64,000 bases of DNA, taken from an uncultured Alphaproteobacteria bacterium (GTDB lineage: Bacteria > Pseudomonadota > Alphaproteobacteria > Rhizobiales > Rhizobiaceae). Below the pieces are notes generated by a model. The model did no database searches, was not told the DNA's origin, and was given only the letters and a program-made list of their open reading frames with translations. Positions within the stretch are counted from its first letter, which is position 1. Each line of letters opens with the position of its first letter. A program made the position numbers and the translations under genes. The stretch lies in contig CAKMZB010000002.1 of the NCBI GenBank assembly GCA_929200315.1, positions 82,127 through 146,126 of the forward strand, given 5' to 3'. This document shows positions 38,042 through 47,430 of the stretch, in pieces.

Positions 38042-39175
38042 ATGTCCAAAGCTGATTATTACGAAACCCTGGGTGTCTCCCGTGACGCCGATGAGAAAGC
38101 GCTGAAGAGCGCTTTCCGCAAACAGGCCATGAAATATCACCCGGACCGCAACCCGGGGGACCAGGCGGCCGAGGCCAAGTTCAAAGAACTAGGCGAGGCC
38201 TATGAGGCGCTGAAAGATCCACAGAAGCGCGCCGCCTATGACCGGTTTGGCCACGCCGCCTTTGAAAACGGCGGCGGTGGCGGTGGCCACGGGCCTTTTG
38301 GCGGCATGGGCGGCGGCATGGAAGATATCTTTGAAGATATTTTCGGCGGTATGATGGGTGGCGCGCGTCGTTCTTCCGGCGGTCGCACCCGTGGCGCGGA
38401 CCTGCGCTTCGACATGGAAATTTCCCTTGAAGAGGCTTTTGAAGGCAAGGCCGCCGAAATCGATATTCCGACGTCCGTCACCTGTTCCACCTGCGATGGG
38501 AATGGGGCGAAACCGGGAACTCAACCGGTGACCTGTTCGACGTGTAACGGGGCGGGCCAGGTCCGTGCAACGCAAGGCTTTTTTTCCGTCCAGCGCACCT
38601 GCCCCTCCTGCCAGGGTCGCGGCCAGGTCATCTCCGACCCCTGCTCCACCTGCAACGGTTCGGGTCGCGAGACACAAACCAAGACACTTTCCGTCAACGT
38701 GCCAGCGGGCATTGAGGATGGCACGCGTATTCGTCTGGCTGGCGAGGGAGAGGCTGGTCTGCGCGGCGGACCAACCGGCGATCTCTACATTTTTCTCACC
38801 ATTGCACCGCATGAGTTCTTCCAGCGCGACGGAGCTGACATCTATTGCCGTGTTCCGATCTCCATGACCACGGCTGCTCTTGGCGGGCAGTTCGAAGTCG
38901 GCACTGTGGAGGGCGCCAAGGCCAAGGTGAAGGTTCCCGATGGCACCCAGAACGGCAAGCAGTTTCGACTGCGTGGTAAGGGTATGCCTGTGATGCGTTC
39001 CTCCCAGATGGGCGACATGTACATCCAGGTGGCTGTGGAAGTGCCCACCAATTTGACCTCGCGCCAGCGGGAATTGCTGAGTGAATTTGAAGAGCTTTCT
39101 GGCGACCACAACAGTCCAGAAAGCGAAGGCTTCTTCTCGCGCATGAGAGGCTTCTTTGACGCCTTTGCCGATTAA
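38042..39175 (+). CDS. dnaJ: Chaperone DnaJ (Hsp40)
   Basis: A 377-residue type I J-protein that stimulates DnaK ATPase. The J-domain (residues 1-70) has the HPD motif in [10 protein letters not shown], then a Gly-rich linker ([16 protein letters not shown]), four CxxC zinc repeats ([32 protein letters not shown]) and the C-terminal substrate domain. It depends on dnaK transcription passing the hairpin at 37989-38018. Confidence 0.98.
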   Translation: MSKADYYETLGVSRDADEKALKSAFRKQAMKYHPDRNPGDQAAEAKFKELGEAYEALKDPQKRAAYDRFGHAAFENGGGGGGHGPFGGMGGGMEDIFEDIFGGMMGGARRSSGGRTRGADLRFDMEISLEEAFEGKAAEIDIPTSVTCSTCDGNGAKPGTQPVTCSTCNGAGQVRATQGFFSVQRTCPSCQGRGQVISDPCSTCNGSGRETQTKTLSVNVPAGIEDGTRIRLAGEGEAGLRGGPTGDLYIFLTIAPHEFFQRDGADIYCRVPISMTTAALGGQFEVGTVEGAKAKVKVPDGTQNGKQFRLRGKGMPVMRSSQMGDMYIQVAVEVPTNLTSRQRELLSEFEELSGDHNSPESEGFFSRMRGFFDAFAD

Positions 39176-39245
39176 AAGTCGAGTTGATTCTTCCTAGCGG
39201 TCTGTCTATCAGAGCGGCGAAATTTTACTTGCTTTGGAAAATTCG

Positions 39246-39791
39246 ATGCGTTGCCTCAATCTGATTGTGATGGCCGCCCTCTTGGCAGCCTGCCAGACAA
39301 GTCAACTTCCCATCACCAATATCGCAACAGTAACCCCATCTGTGACTGGCGCTGAGGGTGTTGATGTTTATGCGGGCAAGCGGAGGGCGGGCGAGGCGGT
39401 TCCTGACTTTCGGGGTGACCAATTGGTGGAAGTCCGCTCCTATGGCTATGAGAAGAGCGAAAATTCGTCCCGTCCGAAAAAGGTAGAGTTTTCCGGCGCA
39501 AGGTGCAATCTGGAGGGCACGGGCTTTATGGGCAATGTCACCACGCCTGCTAAGGTGCGGGTGCCAATCTATGGCAACGCCTCCAGCGAGCTGGCCGTTC
39601 GGTGCGTCGCCGATGGCCGTCAGCCAGTCATTCAGACCGCACGCGCATACAACAAGACGAAAAGTGACCGGCTCGAAAGCGGTTCCAATGGCGGATTGCT
39701 CGGCGTTGTGTTTGTGGCTGCTGTCAATGCTGCATCTGACGAGACAAAACACGTCTTCTTGTACCCCGCTATCAACGTCCAGTTCAAATAG
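39246..39791 (+). CDS. Hypothetical lipoprotein
   Basis: A 181-residue predicted lipoprotein: MRCLNLIVMAALLAAC gives a short signal peptide with a lipobox cysteine at about residue 16. I do not recognise a domain in the mature part, which has two more cysteines (ARCNLEG and AVRCVADG) that could form a disulfide, and a hydrophobic GGLLGVVFVAAVNAAS stretch near the C-terminus. I prefer ATG 39246 over TTG 39234. It lies between dnaJ and pyrF with small gaps. The function is unknown. Confidence 0.75.
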   Translation: MRCLNLIVMAALLAACQTSQLPITNIATVTPSVTGAEGVDVYAGKRRAGEAVPDFRGDQLVEVRSYGYEKSENSSRPKKVEFSGARCNLEGTGFMGNVTTPAKVRVPIYGNASSELAVRCVADGRQPVIQTARAYNKTKSDRLESGSNGGLLGVVFVAAVNAASDETKHVFLYPAINVQFK

Positions 39792-39886
39792 CGATATTGC
39801 AACGCAAGACCGAGAGGGCACTGCCCCCTGTGAGATGCGGGCCGGGCAGGATGACGGGCCAAAAATTTTCACGTATCGATTGAGCC

Positions 39887-40594
39887 ATGAAAGCTGACCC
39901 TCGTCTCATCGTCGCGCTCGACGTTCCCGATATCGATCAAGCCCGCACCGCTGTTGCCGAGCTTGGTGATGCGGTGTCATTCTACAAGATCGGCCACCAG
40001 CTCGCCTATGCGCCACAGGTGGAAAACGGCTTTACGCTGGCGCGAGAATTGATCGCGGCGGACAAACAGGTCTTTCTTGATCTGAAACTCCTCGACATAG
40101 ACGCTACGGTAGCCAAGGGCGTCGACAATGTTGCCGGGCTCGGCGTGCAGATGCTGACGCTCCACGCCTACCCCAAAGCTATGCGGGTGGCGGTGGAGGC
40201 GCTTTCGGGGCGCGATCTGACGTTGCTCGGCGTTACCGTTCTCACCTCCATGGATGACGGCGACCTGCGCGAGGCAGGCTATGCGCTCGGTGCAGCGGAT
40301 CTCGTCGAAATCCGTGCTCGCCAGGCGCGTGACGCCAAGATGGGGGGTATCGTGGCCAGCGCACAGGAAGCCGCCGCTATCCGCAAGATCGTTGGCCCGG
40401 ATATGGCCATTGTCACACCAGGGATTCGGTTGCCTGGTGATGATGTTGGTGATCAGAAGCGTGTTATGGGTCCGGCGGAAGCGTTGAAGGCCGGGGCTTC
40501 CCATCTGGTTGTCGGTCGGCCCATCATGGCCGCCAAGGACCGCCGCGCGGCGGCGGAAAATGTTTTGCAGGAAATGGAGAATGCTGATGCCTAA
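39887..40594 (+). CDS. pyrF: Orotidine 5'-phosphate decarboxylase
   Basis: A 235-residue TIM-barrel enzyme that makes UMP from OMP, the last step of de novo pyrimidine synthesis. [13 protein letters not shown] at the N-terminus, the catalytic Asp-Lys-Asp array in [10 protein letters not shown] and the phosphate site VTPGIRL plus HLVVGRPI are present. The 3' end overlaps the DUF1330 gene by 8 bases. Confidence 0.97.
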   Translation: MKADPRLIVALDVPDIDQARTAVAELGDAVSFYKIGHQLAYAPQVENGFTLARELIAADKQVFLDLKLLDIDATVAKGVDNVAGLGVQMLTLHAYPKAMRVAVEALSGRDLTLLGVTVLTSMDDGDLREAGYALGAADLVEIRARQARDAKMGGIVASAQEAAAIRKIVGPDMAIVTPGIRLPGDDVGDQKRVMGPAEALKAGASHLVVGRPIMAAKDRRAAAENVLQEMENADA

Positions 40595-40877
40595 AGGATA
40601 CTGGATCGCCCGCGTCGATGTGGAAAACGCTGACCGCTACCCCGACTATGTCACCACTGCAAAGCCAGCTTTTGAGCGTTACGGGGCAAAATTCCTGGTG
40701 CGCGGCGGGGAGACACATTCGCTGGAAGGCAACAACCGCGCCCGCAATGTGGTGATTGAATTTGCCAGCGTTCAGGACGCGATGGACTGCTACAATTCTG
40801 AGGAATATCAGGCCGCCAAGGCCATCCGGCAGGATGCGGCGGCGAGCGAACTGATCATTGTTGAGGGGAATGCGTAA
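40587..40877 (+). CDS. DUF1330 domain protein
   Basis: A 96-residue protein of the DUF1330 family, which has a ferredoxin-like dimeric alpha-beta barrel fold. [30 protein letters not shown] and [13 protein letters not shown] are family motifs. The start MPKGYW is chosen by homology, overlapping the end of pyrF. No reaction is known for the family. Pairing with pyrF recurs in Rhizobiales. Confidence 0.88.
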   Translation: MPKGYWIARVDVENADRYPDYVTTAKPAFERYGAKFLVRGGETHSLEGNNRARNVVIEFASVQDAMDCYNSEEYQAAKAIRQDAAASELIIVEGNA

Positions 40878-41000
40878 GCCTTCCTGACCAAAATCGACCG
40901 ATTTTGTCTTGAATTACCGCCAAATCGACCTACCTCATAGTCAAGCGGGAAGCGTTGGTTCTCCACCGCCGAATGCATCACTTTGAGAGGGGTTACCCAT

Positions 41001-41459
41001 ATGAAATCTTTCATTCGCCCAGCCTGGACGCCGGTCACCATCGCCATGATGATCTTTGGCTTCATGATCTTCTGGCCGCTCGGCCTTGCCATGATTGCCT
41101 ATATCGTCTGGGGCGACCGTCTGGATGCTTTCAAGGCTGATATGAACCGCGCCACTGACAAGGCTGGTACCGTGTTTTCCCGCAGCAACTTTGCAACCAG
41201 CCGTACCGGCAACGTTGCTTTCGACGACTGGCGCGAGGCTGAGCTGAAGCGCCTCCACGAGGAGCGTCTGCGCCTGGATGGCATGCGTGCTGAATTCGAT
41301 GAATATGCTCGCGAGCTGCGTCGTGCCAAGGACCAGAAGGAATTCGATACCTTCATGTCCCACCGCACTGAGACCGTGGATAACGAGCCGGCTGCAAAGG
41401 TCGCCAAACCGTCCAAGGCCAAAAAGGCTGGTGGTTCCGGCAAGGAAGCTATGGCTTAA
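41001..41459 (+). CDS. DUF2852 membrane protein
   Basis: A 152-residue protein of the DUF2852 family, found mainly in alphaproteobacteria. The N-terminal WTPVTIAMMIFGFMIFWPLG forms one or two membrane segments. A charged helical region (LKRLHEERLRLDGMRAEFDEYARELRRAK) and a Lys-rich tail follow, likely cytoplasmic. GAGAGGGG precedes ATG 41001, so the upstream GTG/ATG frame is rejected. The function is unknown. It is followed by a terminator. Confidence 0.87.
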   Translation: MKSFIRPAWTPVTIAMMIFGFMIFWPLGLAMIAYIVWGDRLDAFKADMNRATDKAGTVFSRSNFATSRTGNVAFDDWREAELKRLHEERLRLDGMRAEFDEYARELRRAKDQKEFDTFMSHRTETVDNEPAAKVAKPSKAKKAGGSGKEAMA

Positions 41460-41483
41460 GCCAACAGGCCAGTAAGCAAGATC

Positions 41484-41510
41484 AGGCCCGCTCTCCGAGT
41501 GGGCCTTTTT
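41484..41510 (+). terminator. Intrinsic terminator after the DUF2852 gene
   Basis: Stem AGGCCC/GGGCCT (41484-41489 with 41501-41506) with an 11-base loop, followed by a T-run. It lies 25 bases after the stop codon and before the convergent merR-type gene. Confidence 0.88.
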
Positions 41511-41532
41511 GTTTGTGTAGATGCGTTATTTT

Positions 41533-41889
41533 CTAGTGAGTTTGTTGCAGCACCGTCTTGGTTTGCTTGAGGGTTTTCAGAAATCGTCTCGAGCGTGTGA
41601 TATTGCGCTCAACTTCGTCGATTTTCTGATCCAGAAATGCTTCGGCGTCGAAGTCTCCGTTGCTTGATTCGTCCAGGGTGCGGATAAAGAGACGCAATTC
41701 CGCCAGCGAAAATCCGGCCGTCTGAGCTTCCTGAATCAATTGCAGTGTCAGAACGGTATCTTCTGGGTAGTTGCGATAGGTGTTGGTGGAGCTTTGGCCC
41801 GGGTCTGATGAAATCAGCCCGTTACGCTCATAAAAACGGATCGTATCGCGACTGACACTTGTACGTCTGGACAATTCCCCGATCCGCAC
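41533..41889 (-). CDS. MerR-family transcriptional regulator
   Basis: A 118-residue regulator. The winged helix is at the N-terminus (IGELSRRTSVSRDTIRFYERNGLI), followed by the dimerisation helix (EAFLDQKIDEVERNITRSRRFLKTLK). There are no cysteines in the effector region, so it is not a metal sensor of the classical Cys type. The start is GTG 41889 with AGGA upstream. It is divergent from the zinc-ribbon gene, with a perfect palindromic operator between them. The effector is unknown. Confidence 0.88.
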   Translation of the reverse strand: MRIGELSRRTSVSRDTIRFYERNGLISSDPGQSSTNTYRNYPEDTVLTLQLIQEAQTAGFSLAELRLFIRTLDESSNGDFDAEAFLDQKIDEVERNITRSRRFLKTLKQTKTVLQQTH

Positions 41890-41899
41890 GCCTGATTCC

Positions 41900-41930
41900 T
41901 AACAATTGACTATGGTCCATAGTTTATGCT
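41900..41930 (+). promoter_or_regulatory. MerR-type operator and promoter
   Basis: The inverted repeat ACTATGG-T-CCATAGT (41909-41923) is centred in a 19-base spacer between a weak -35 (41900-41905) and a -10 TATGCT (41925-41930) reading toward the zinc-ribbon gene. A dyad centred in a 19-base spacer is the classic layout of MerR-activated promoters. This supports control of the plus-strand genes by the divergent regulator. Confidence 0.65.
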
Positions 41931-41999
41931 CTCCTTTTCCTTTCTGGTCCAGCAGCAAATCGCAGAATGTCTTGGATCGAATTGCAGTGGAGAAAGTAC

Positions 42000-42254
42000 A
42001 TGGGCGCGAACTGCCAAAGCTGCGGCATGCCGCTGAGTAAAGACTCGCTAGGTGGTGGGTCGGAGGCGGATGGAAGCCGCAGCACGACCTACTGTTCCCT
42101 CTGTTATGAGAAGGGTGAATTTCTCCATCCCGGCTTCACGGTGGAAGAAATGCAGGCTCTCTGTGTCACCGAGCTGAAGAAGAAAGGTATGCCCGCCATT
42201 ATGGCGTGGCTTTTTACCCGTGGCATTCCCAAACTCGGCAGGTGGGCGACATGA
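42000..42254 (+). CDS. Putative zinc-ribbon domain protein
   Basis: An 84-residue protein with ANCQSCGMPLSKDSLGGG and a second pair TYCSLCYEKGEF, giving CxxC-CxxC as in the family of small zinc-ribbon proteins often placed next to MerR or GyrI-like regulators. The C-terminal half (FTVEEMQALCVTELKKKGMPA) is helical. GGAG lies eight bases before ATG 42000. It overlaps the HEAT-like gene by ATGA and is read from the MerR-type promoter. The function is not known. Confidence 0.82.
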   Translation: MGANCQSCGMPLSKDSLGGGSEADGSRSTTYCSLCYEKGEFLHPGFTVEEMQALCVTELKKKGMPAIMAWLFTRGIPKLGRWAT

Positions 42255-42874
42255 CGGCTTCTGTGAGATCATGCCTTGCTACCAACCTGGATCGGCGAGA
42301 CGAAGCGCCTAATGTTGCGCTCGCCGAGGAGCTGGCACGTCGCAAAGACAAGGGCGCGATTGCTGAGCTGGTTGAGCTGCTAAAGATTGGCAAGATCCCG
42401 GAGAAGCAGGATGCGATCAAGGTTCTTTACGAGGTCGGAGCCATAGCGCCTGAATTGCTGGGCCCGCATATCGAGGCGCTTGTCGGGAGCTTGGAAGATA
42501 GCGCCAATCGTGTGGTCTGGGGTGCACTGACTGGGCTTTCGGAGGCCGCCAAGATAGAACCGAAGACGGTGGCCATGCACATCGATGCAATCCTCACCGC
42601 AGCGGACAACGGTTCAGTCATCGCAAAAGATCGGGCGATTTACACCCTGATCGCTTTAAAGACTCATCCGGCGACCGCCACGCTGGCGATGAAACATCTC
42701 CTCCAGCGTTTGGAAGTTGCAGGAGGGAACCAATTGCCCATGTATGCCGAGCGCATTCATGCGGTTCTAGAACCTGGTGAGGAGAAAGCTTTCCGCAAGA
42801 TTCTGTCCGAGCGTCTTGAAGAACATTTTCCGGCCGCCAAGCGAAAGCGTCTTGAGAAGGTTATGGGGAAATGA
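42251..42874 (+). CDS. HEAT-repeat-like protein
   Basis: A 207-residue all-helical protein without signal peptide or membrane segment. Repeating amphipathic pairs (AIAELVELLKIGKIPEKQDAIKVLYEV, GPHIEALVGSLEDSANRVVWGALTGLSE, HIDAILTAADNGSVIAKDRAIYTLIAL) look like HEAT/ARM repeats. It may serve as a protein- or nucleic-acid-binding scaffold, as in AlkD-like folds, but no catalytic residues can be assigned. It is translationally coupled (ATGA) to the zinc-ribbon gene and is the second gene of the MerR-controlled pair. Confidence 0.75.
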   Translation: MTASVRSCLATNLDRRDEAPNVALAEELARRKDKGAIAELVELLKIGKIPEKQDAIKVLYEVGAIAPELLGPHIEALVGSLEDSANRVVWGALTGLSEAAKIEPKTVAMHIDAILTAADNGSVIAKDRAIYTLIALKTHPATATLAMKHLLQRLEVAGGNQLPMYAERIHAVLEPGEEKAFRKILSERLEEHFPAAKRKRLEKVMGK

Positions 42875-42945
42875 GCTGAGAGTATTCATGATATCACACG
42901 TCAGATTTGAGTGCCAAGCCGGAACTTTTGGTGTAAACGGCGTCC

Positions 42946-43710
42946 ATGCTGTCCATCCTGAAAAAGCGCCCCGTTCCGCGTGGTGGGCGTGTAGAGCGTT
43001 GGACCCTGCTTGAGCTTGAGGCAGGGCAGGTTGATGTGCGTGTGGTGGAAAACCCGCGCACCAGCCGTCTGACCCTACGCATCATACCGGCCTCCAGGGC
43101 CACCGAAAGCCTTCGCGTCACCGTTCCGCCCGGCACGCCTGATGCGGAGATTGATTCCTTCCTCGCCCGCAATGCGACCTGGGTTGCCTCCCGCCTTGAA
43201 AAGCTTCCGGTAGTCACGCGAATCGCAGAGGGCGCTATTGTTCCCTTACGTGGTGTCGACCATACGATCCGGCATTCTGGCCATGCTCGGGGAGTCGTCG
43301 CGACTGGGGTGAGCGAAGAGGGACCCGTCATCCGCGTCCATGGCGACAAGGCCTTTATACCCCGCAAAGTGGTGGACTTTTTAAAGCGACAATCGCGAGC
43401 GGACCTAACGCGCGCAGTAGAGTATCACGCCAGCAATTTGAACGTCACGCCGAAGTCGATCACGCTACGGGACACGACGTCCCGCTGGGGATCTTGCTCC
43501 ACCACCGGTGCGCTCAATTTTTCCTGGCGCATCGTCCTCGCCCCGCCGGAGGTGTTGGACTATCTCGCCGCCCATGAGGTTGCGCATTTGGTTGAAATGA
43601 ACCACTCCGAGCGCTTCTGGGCGCAGGTGGGCAAAACCTGCCCCAACTATGAAAAACCCAAATCATGGCTGCGCGAACATGGCGCGGCGCTCCACGCGGT
43701 GCAGGCTTAG
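42946..43710 (+). CDS. YgjP/SprT-like M48-type metallopeptidase
   Basis: A 254-residue protein of the DUF45/YgjP family. The zinc motif is HEVAHLVEMNHSERFW (HExxH plus a downstream His), preceded by the conserved LRDTTSRWGSCSTTGALNFSWRI. The family is annotated as metal-dependent hydrolases, and at least one member is reported as a UTP pyrophosphatase, so the in vivo reaction is open. It lies 9 bases before trpF and may share its transcript. Confidence 0.87.
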   Translation: MLSILKKRPVPRGGRVERWTLLELEAGQVDVRVVENPRTSRLTLRIIPASRATESLRVTVPPGTPDAEIDSFLARNATWVASRLEKLPVVTRIAEGAIVPLRGVDHTIRHSGHARGVVATGVSEEGPVIRVHGDKAFIPRKVVDFLKRQSRADLTRAVEYHASNLNVTPKSITLRDTTSRWGSCSTTGALNFSWRIVLAPPEVLDYLAAHEVAHLVEMNHSERFWAQVGKTCPNYEKPKSWLREHGAALHAVQA

Positions 43711-43719
43711 GATCAAGAC

Positions 43720-44373
43720 ATGCAGATCAAGATTTGTGGCCTGTCGACGCCGGAAAGCGTTGCTGTCGCCCGTGACCATGGAGCGAGTCATCTCGGCTTT
43801 ATCTTCTTCTCCAAATCTCCGCGCAACGTGACGCCGAAAGAGGCCGCCGAATTGCGTGCGCAGGCCGGCAGCGCGAGCACTGTTGCGGTGACGGTGGATG
43901 CTGAAGATGCCTTCCTCGACACCATCGTCACGACGATGGATCCCGACATGCTGCAACTTCACGGGGGAGAAAATCCCGAACGTGTCGAGGCTGTGCGCGC
44001 GCGCTATGGCCTGCCGGTCATCAAGGCGCTTTCCGTGCGTGATACCGACGACCTCGCCCGTGCTCGCACTTATGAGAATGTAGCAAAGATGCTGCTCCTT
44101 GACGCCAAACCACCGAAAGGTTCTGACCTTCCCGGTGGCAATGGCGTGTCCTTCGACTGGGCGCTGCTGGAGGGTTTTGACCCAACGATCCCCGTCTTTC
44201 TTTCCGGCGGCATTTCCCGTGCCAACCTGACAGAGGCGCTTGCGGTCGTCCGCGGTAATAACGCGCTGGTTGGACTTGATCTCTCCTCTGGCGTGGAAAG
44301 CGCGCCCGGTGTTAAGGACATCGCCGAGATCGCAGCGCTTCTTGCCGCCTGCAAACAGGATGATTTCCCATGA
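43720..44373 (+). CDS. trpF: Phosphoribosylanthranilate isomerase
   Basis: A 217-residue TIM-barrel enzyme of tryptophan synthesis that opens phosphoribosyl anthranilate to CdRP. The general base Cys is in [11 protein letters not shown], the general acid Asp in LLLDAKP, and the phosphate site in [12 protein letters not shown] and GLDLSSGVE. Its stop overlaps the trpB start by 4 bases. trpC and trpD are elsewhere, as usual in this group. Confidence 0.97.
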   Translation: MQIKICGLSTPESVAVARDHGASHLGFIFFSKSPRNVTPKEAAELRAQAGSASTVAVTVDAEDAFLDTIVTTMDPDMLQLHGGENPERVEAVRARYGLPVIKALSVRDTDDLARARTYENVAKMLLLDAKPPKGSDLPGGNGVSFDWALLEGFDPTIPVFLSGGISRANLTEALAVVRGNNALVGLDLSSGVESAPGVKDIAEIAALLAACKQDDFP

Positions 44374-45587
44374 GTTCCCACGCCCCAAATTCCTTCCGCA
44401 ATGGCCCGGACGAGCAGGGCATGTTCGGCATTTTTGGCGGTCGGTTCGTTGCCGAAACGTTGATGCCCAATATTCTGGAACTTGGAGAGGCCTATGAGGC
44501 TGCCAAGAAGGATCCCGCCTTCCGTGATGAGCTGGCCTGGTTGAACAAGCATTATACGGGCCGCCCCTCCCCGCTTTATCTTGCGCAACGGCTGACGGAA
44601 CAACTGGGTGGTGCGAAAATCTACTTCAAGCGCGACGAGCTGAACCACACGGGCTCCCACAAGATCAACAATTGCCTGGGGCAGATATTGCTCGCCCGCC
44701 GCATGGGCAAGACACGCATCATTGCCGAGACCGGTGCAGGTCAGCACGGCGTTGCGGCCGCTACAGTGGCGGCGCGGTTTGGCCATCCATGCGTTGTCTA
44801 CATGGGCGCCAAGGATGTGGGCCGTCAGTCACCCAACGTCTTTCGCATGAAATTGCTCGGCGCTGAGGTTGTGCCGGTTGAAAGCGGGCGCGGCACATTG
44901 AAAGATGCGATGAACGAGGCCCTGCGCGACTGGGTCACCAACGTGCAGGACACATATTATTTGATCGGCACTGCCGCCGGGCCGCATCCCTATCCGGAAC
45001 TTGTGCGCGACTTCCAGTCGGTCATCGGTACCGAATGCCGCGAGCAGATTATGGAAGCAGAAGGCCGTTTGCCGGACATGCTTGTCGCCAGCGTTGGCGG
45101 CGGTTCCAACGCCATTGGTCTCTTTCACCCGTTCCTTGACGATAAGGATGTGCAGATCGTCGGCGTGGAGGCCGGTGGTAAGGGACTGGACGGGCTCGAA
45201 CATTGCGCTTCACTGACGGCAGGCCAGCCCGGCGTACTCCACGGCAACCGCACCTATCTGTTGCAGGACGCTGAAGGGCAGATCGAGGAAGGTTCCTCTA
45301 TTTCCGCCGGCCTCGACTATCCCGGCATCGGCCCAGAACACTCGCTGTTGAAAGATACCGGCCGCGTTGATTACGTGCCGATCATGGATGACGAGGCGCT
45401 TGAAGCTTTCCAGCTTTTATGTCGGACGGAAGGTATCATCCCTGCTTTGGAGCCGAGCCATGCGCTCGCGGAAATCGTCAAACGCGCGCCCAAGATGGGC
45501 AAGGACCAGATCATCGTGATGAACTTGTGCGGTCGTGGCGACAAAGACGTCCACACGGTGGGCGAAGCGCTTGGGATGAGCCTGTAG
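44370..45587 (+). CDS. trpB: Tryptophan synthase beta chain
   Basis: A 405-residue PLP enzyme that condenses indole with serine. The PLP lysine is Lys98 in HTGSHKINN, the phosphate loop is [11 protein letters not shown], and [12 protein letters not shown] contains the catalytic Glu. It forms the alpha2-beta2 complex with TrpA encoded one base downstream. This is the standard TrpB1 type. Confidence 0.98.
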   Translation: MSSHAPNSFRNGPDEQGMFGIFGGRFVAETLMPNILELGEAYEAAKKDPAFRDELAWLNKHYTGRPSPLYLAQRLTEQLGGAKIYFKRDELNHTGSHKINNCLGQILLARRMGKTRIIAETGAGQHGVAAATVAARFGHPCVVYMGAKDVGRQSPNVFRMKLLGAEVVPVESGRGTLKDAMNEALRDWVTNVQDTYYLIGTAAGPHPYPELVRDFQSVIGTECREQIMEAEGRLPDMLVASVGGGSNAIGLFHPFLDDKDVQIVGVEAGGKGLDGLEHCASLTAGQPGVLHGNRTYLLQDAEGQIEEGSSISAGLDYPGIGPEHSLLKDTGRVDYVPIMDDEALEAFQLLCRTEGIIPALEPSHALAEIVKRAPKMGKDQIIVMNLCGRGDKDVHTVGEALGMSL

Positions 45588-45588
45588 A

Positions 45589-46404
45589 ATGACCTCACGT
45601 TTCGACACCACTTTCGCGCGGTTGCGCGCTGAAAAACGCCCCGCTTTCGTGACCTATTTCATGGGGGGTGATCCGGATTTTGACACATCTGTTGCCGTCA
45701 TGTGTGGGCTGCCGGAGGCGGGGGCCGACATCATCGAGCTCGGTATGCCCTTTTCAGACCCCATGGCAGATGGTCCTTCCATCCAGGCCGCTGGTCTGCG
45801 AGCGCTGGAAGGCGGGCAGACCATGGCCAAGACCTTTGCGGTAGTGCGCGCTTTTCGCGAGCAGAACCAGGATACGCCCGTCGTGCTGATGGGCTACTAT
45901 AATCCAATCTACCGTTACGGCCCGGAAGCCTGGCTGAAAGAGGCGAAGAACGCCGGGATCGACGGGATGATCATTGTCGATCTGCCGCCGGAAATGGATG
46001 AGGAACTCTGCATTCCCGCGCTGAAAGAAGGCCTCTCCTTCATTCGCCTTGCAACACCGACGACGGATGAAAAGCGCTTGCCGCGGGTTCTCGAGAACAC
46101 GTCTGGTTTTGTCTATTACGTCTCCATCAACGGCATCACAGGCTCCGCGGCACCGAAGCCGGACGAAGTTTCTGCTGCCGTTGCCGATATCAAGGCAAAG
46201 ACGAACCTGCCGGTCTGCGTGGGTTTTGGTGTCTCTACCGCAGAGGCCGCCGAGGCCATTGGACGGGCCGGGGACGGGGTTGTGGTGGGTTCTGCCATTG
46301 TCTCAGCCATGGCCAAGGCCATTAATGACGGGAACGATCCGGTTGAGGCCGCCCTTTCCACCGTAAGAGAAATTGCCAAAGGCGTTCGTGCTGCGGGGGG
46401 CTAG
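45589..46404 (+). CDS. trpA: Tryptophan synthase alpha chain
   Basis: A 271-residue TIM-barrel subunit that splits indole-3-glycerol phosphate to indole and G3P. The catalytic Glu lies in [16 protein letters not shown] and the Asp in MIIVDLPPE. The phosphate site [10 protein letters not shown] and loop 6 ([12 protein letters not shown]) are intact. It starts one base after the trpB stop. Confidence 0.98.
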   Translation: MTSRFDTTFARLRAEKRPAFVTYFMGGDPDFDTSVAVMCGLPEAGADIIELGMPFSDPMADGPSIQAAGLRALEGGQTMAKTFAVVRAFREQNQDTPVVLMGYYNPIYRYGPEAWLKEAKNAGIDGMIIVDLPPEMDEELCIPALKEGLSFIRLATPTTDEKRLPRVLENTSGFVYYVSINGITGSAAPKPDEVSAAVADIKAKTNLPVCVGFGVSTAEAAEAIGRAGDGVVVGSAIVSAMAKAINDGNDPVEAALSTVREIAKGVRAAGG

Positions 46405-46475
46405 CTGCCGCACATTCTCCGCAATAGACTTCCAACCTTCGGCGCGAGGCCGTCAGGACACGAAAGACCAATTTC

Positions 46476-47423
46476 ATGAACTGGATCACTGAATACGTTC
46501 GCCCGAAGTTTGATTTCTTCGGCAAGCGGTCCATGCCGGAAAATCTGTGGGTCAAAGATCCGCAATCCGGCGAGATGATCTTCCATGAGGATCTGGCCAA
46601 AAACCAGTTTGTTGTGCCGTCTTCCGGTTACCATATGGCAATCCGTGCCGATGAGCGGTTGGGGCATTTCTTTGACGATGGTGCGTTTGAAATGCTGCCG
46701 CAACCGAGCGTCCCCGTTGACCCGTTGAAGTTCAAGGACGAGCGGCGCTACACCGATAAATTGCGTGAAAACAAGCAGAAAGCGGGTACCGAGGACACGA
46801 TCTTCGCCGCCGTCGGCAAGTTGCGCGGGCAGGATGTGACGGCCTGCGTGCAGGACTTCAAATTCATGGGTGGCTCGCTCGGCATGGCAGCGGGGGAGGC
46901 GATTATTGCCTCAATGGAAGAGGCCGTTAAGCGCAAAACGCCTTACGTTATGTTTGCTGCTTCTGGTGGCGCAAGAATGCAGGAAGGTATTCTTTCTCTT
47001 ATGCAATTGCCGCGCACGACGGTGGCGGTGCAGATGCTGAAAGAGGCCGGGTTGCCCTATATTGTTGTGCTAACGAACCCAACAACCGGTGGAGTTTCAG
47101 CATCTTACGCCATGTTGGGTGACATCCATATTGCTGAACCCGGGGCTTTGATTGGCTTTGCCGGGCCGCGGGTGATCGAGCAGACTATCCGCGAAAAACT
47201 GCCCGAAGGCTTCCAACGCGCTGAATATCTGCAAGAGCACGGCATGGTGGACATGGTGATCCCGCGCACCGAAATTCGCGCCAAAATCAGTGACTTGATA
47301 ACGATCCTTTTGAAGCAACCGAAGGGCGTAGAAGAAGAACTTCCGATGGAACCAACATCTGCTGTTGATGGGGAGGCCGAGGATAAGTCCGACGAATCTC
47401 CGGCCCTTGATCAGGCGTCCTGA
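46476..47423 (+). CDS. accD: Acetyl-CoA carboxylase carboxyltransferase beta subunit
   Basis: A 315-residue subunit that, with AccA, transfers CO2 from biotin to acetyl-CoA in fatty acid synthesis. The crotonase core is clear ([51 protein letters not shown]). The four-cysteine zinc ribbon of E. coli AccD is missing: the N-terminus reads [19 protein letters not shown] with no cysteine. The C-terminus is an acidic tail. It follows trpA and precedes folC by 7 bases, the conserved order in alphaproteobacteria. Confidence 0.95.
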   Translation: MNWITEYVRPKFDFFGKRSMPENLWVKDPQSGEMIFHEDLAKNQFVVPSSGYHMAIRADERLGHFFDDGAFEMLPQPSVPVDPLKFKDERRYTDKLRENKQKAGTEDTIFAAVGKLRGQDVTACVQDFKFMGGSLGMAAGEAIIASMEEAVKRKTPYVMFAASGGARMQEGILSLMQLPRTTVAVQMLKEAGLPYIVVLTNPTTGGVSASYAMLGDIHIAEPGALIGFAGPRVIEQTIREKLPEGFQRAEYLQEHGMVDMVIPRTEIRAKISDLITILLKQPKGVEEELPMEPTSAVDGEAEDKSDESPALDQAS

Positions 47424-47430
47424 CGTTTTC

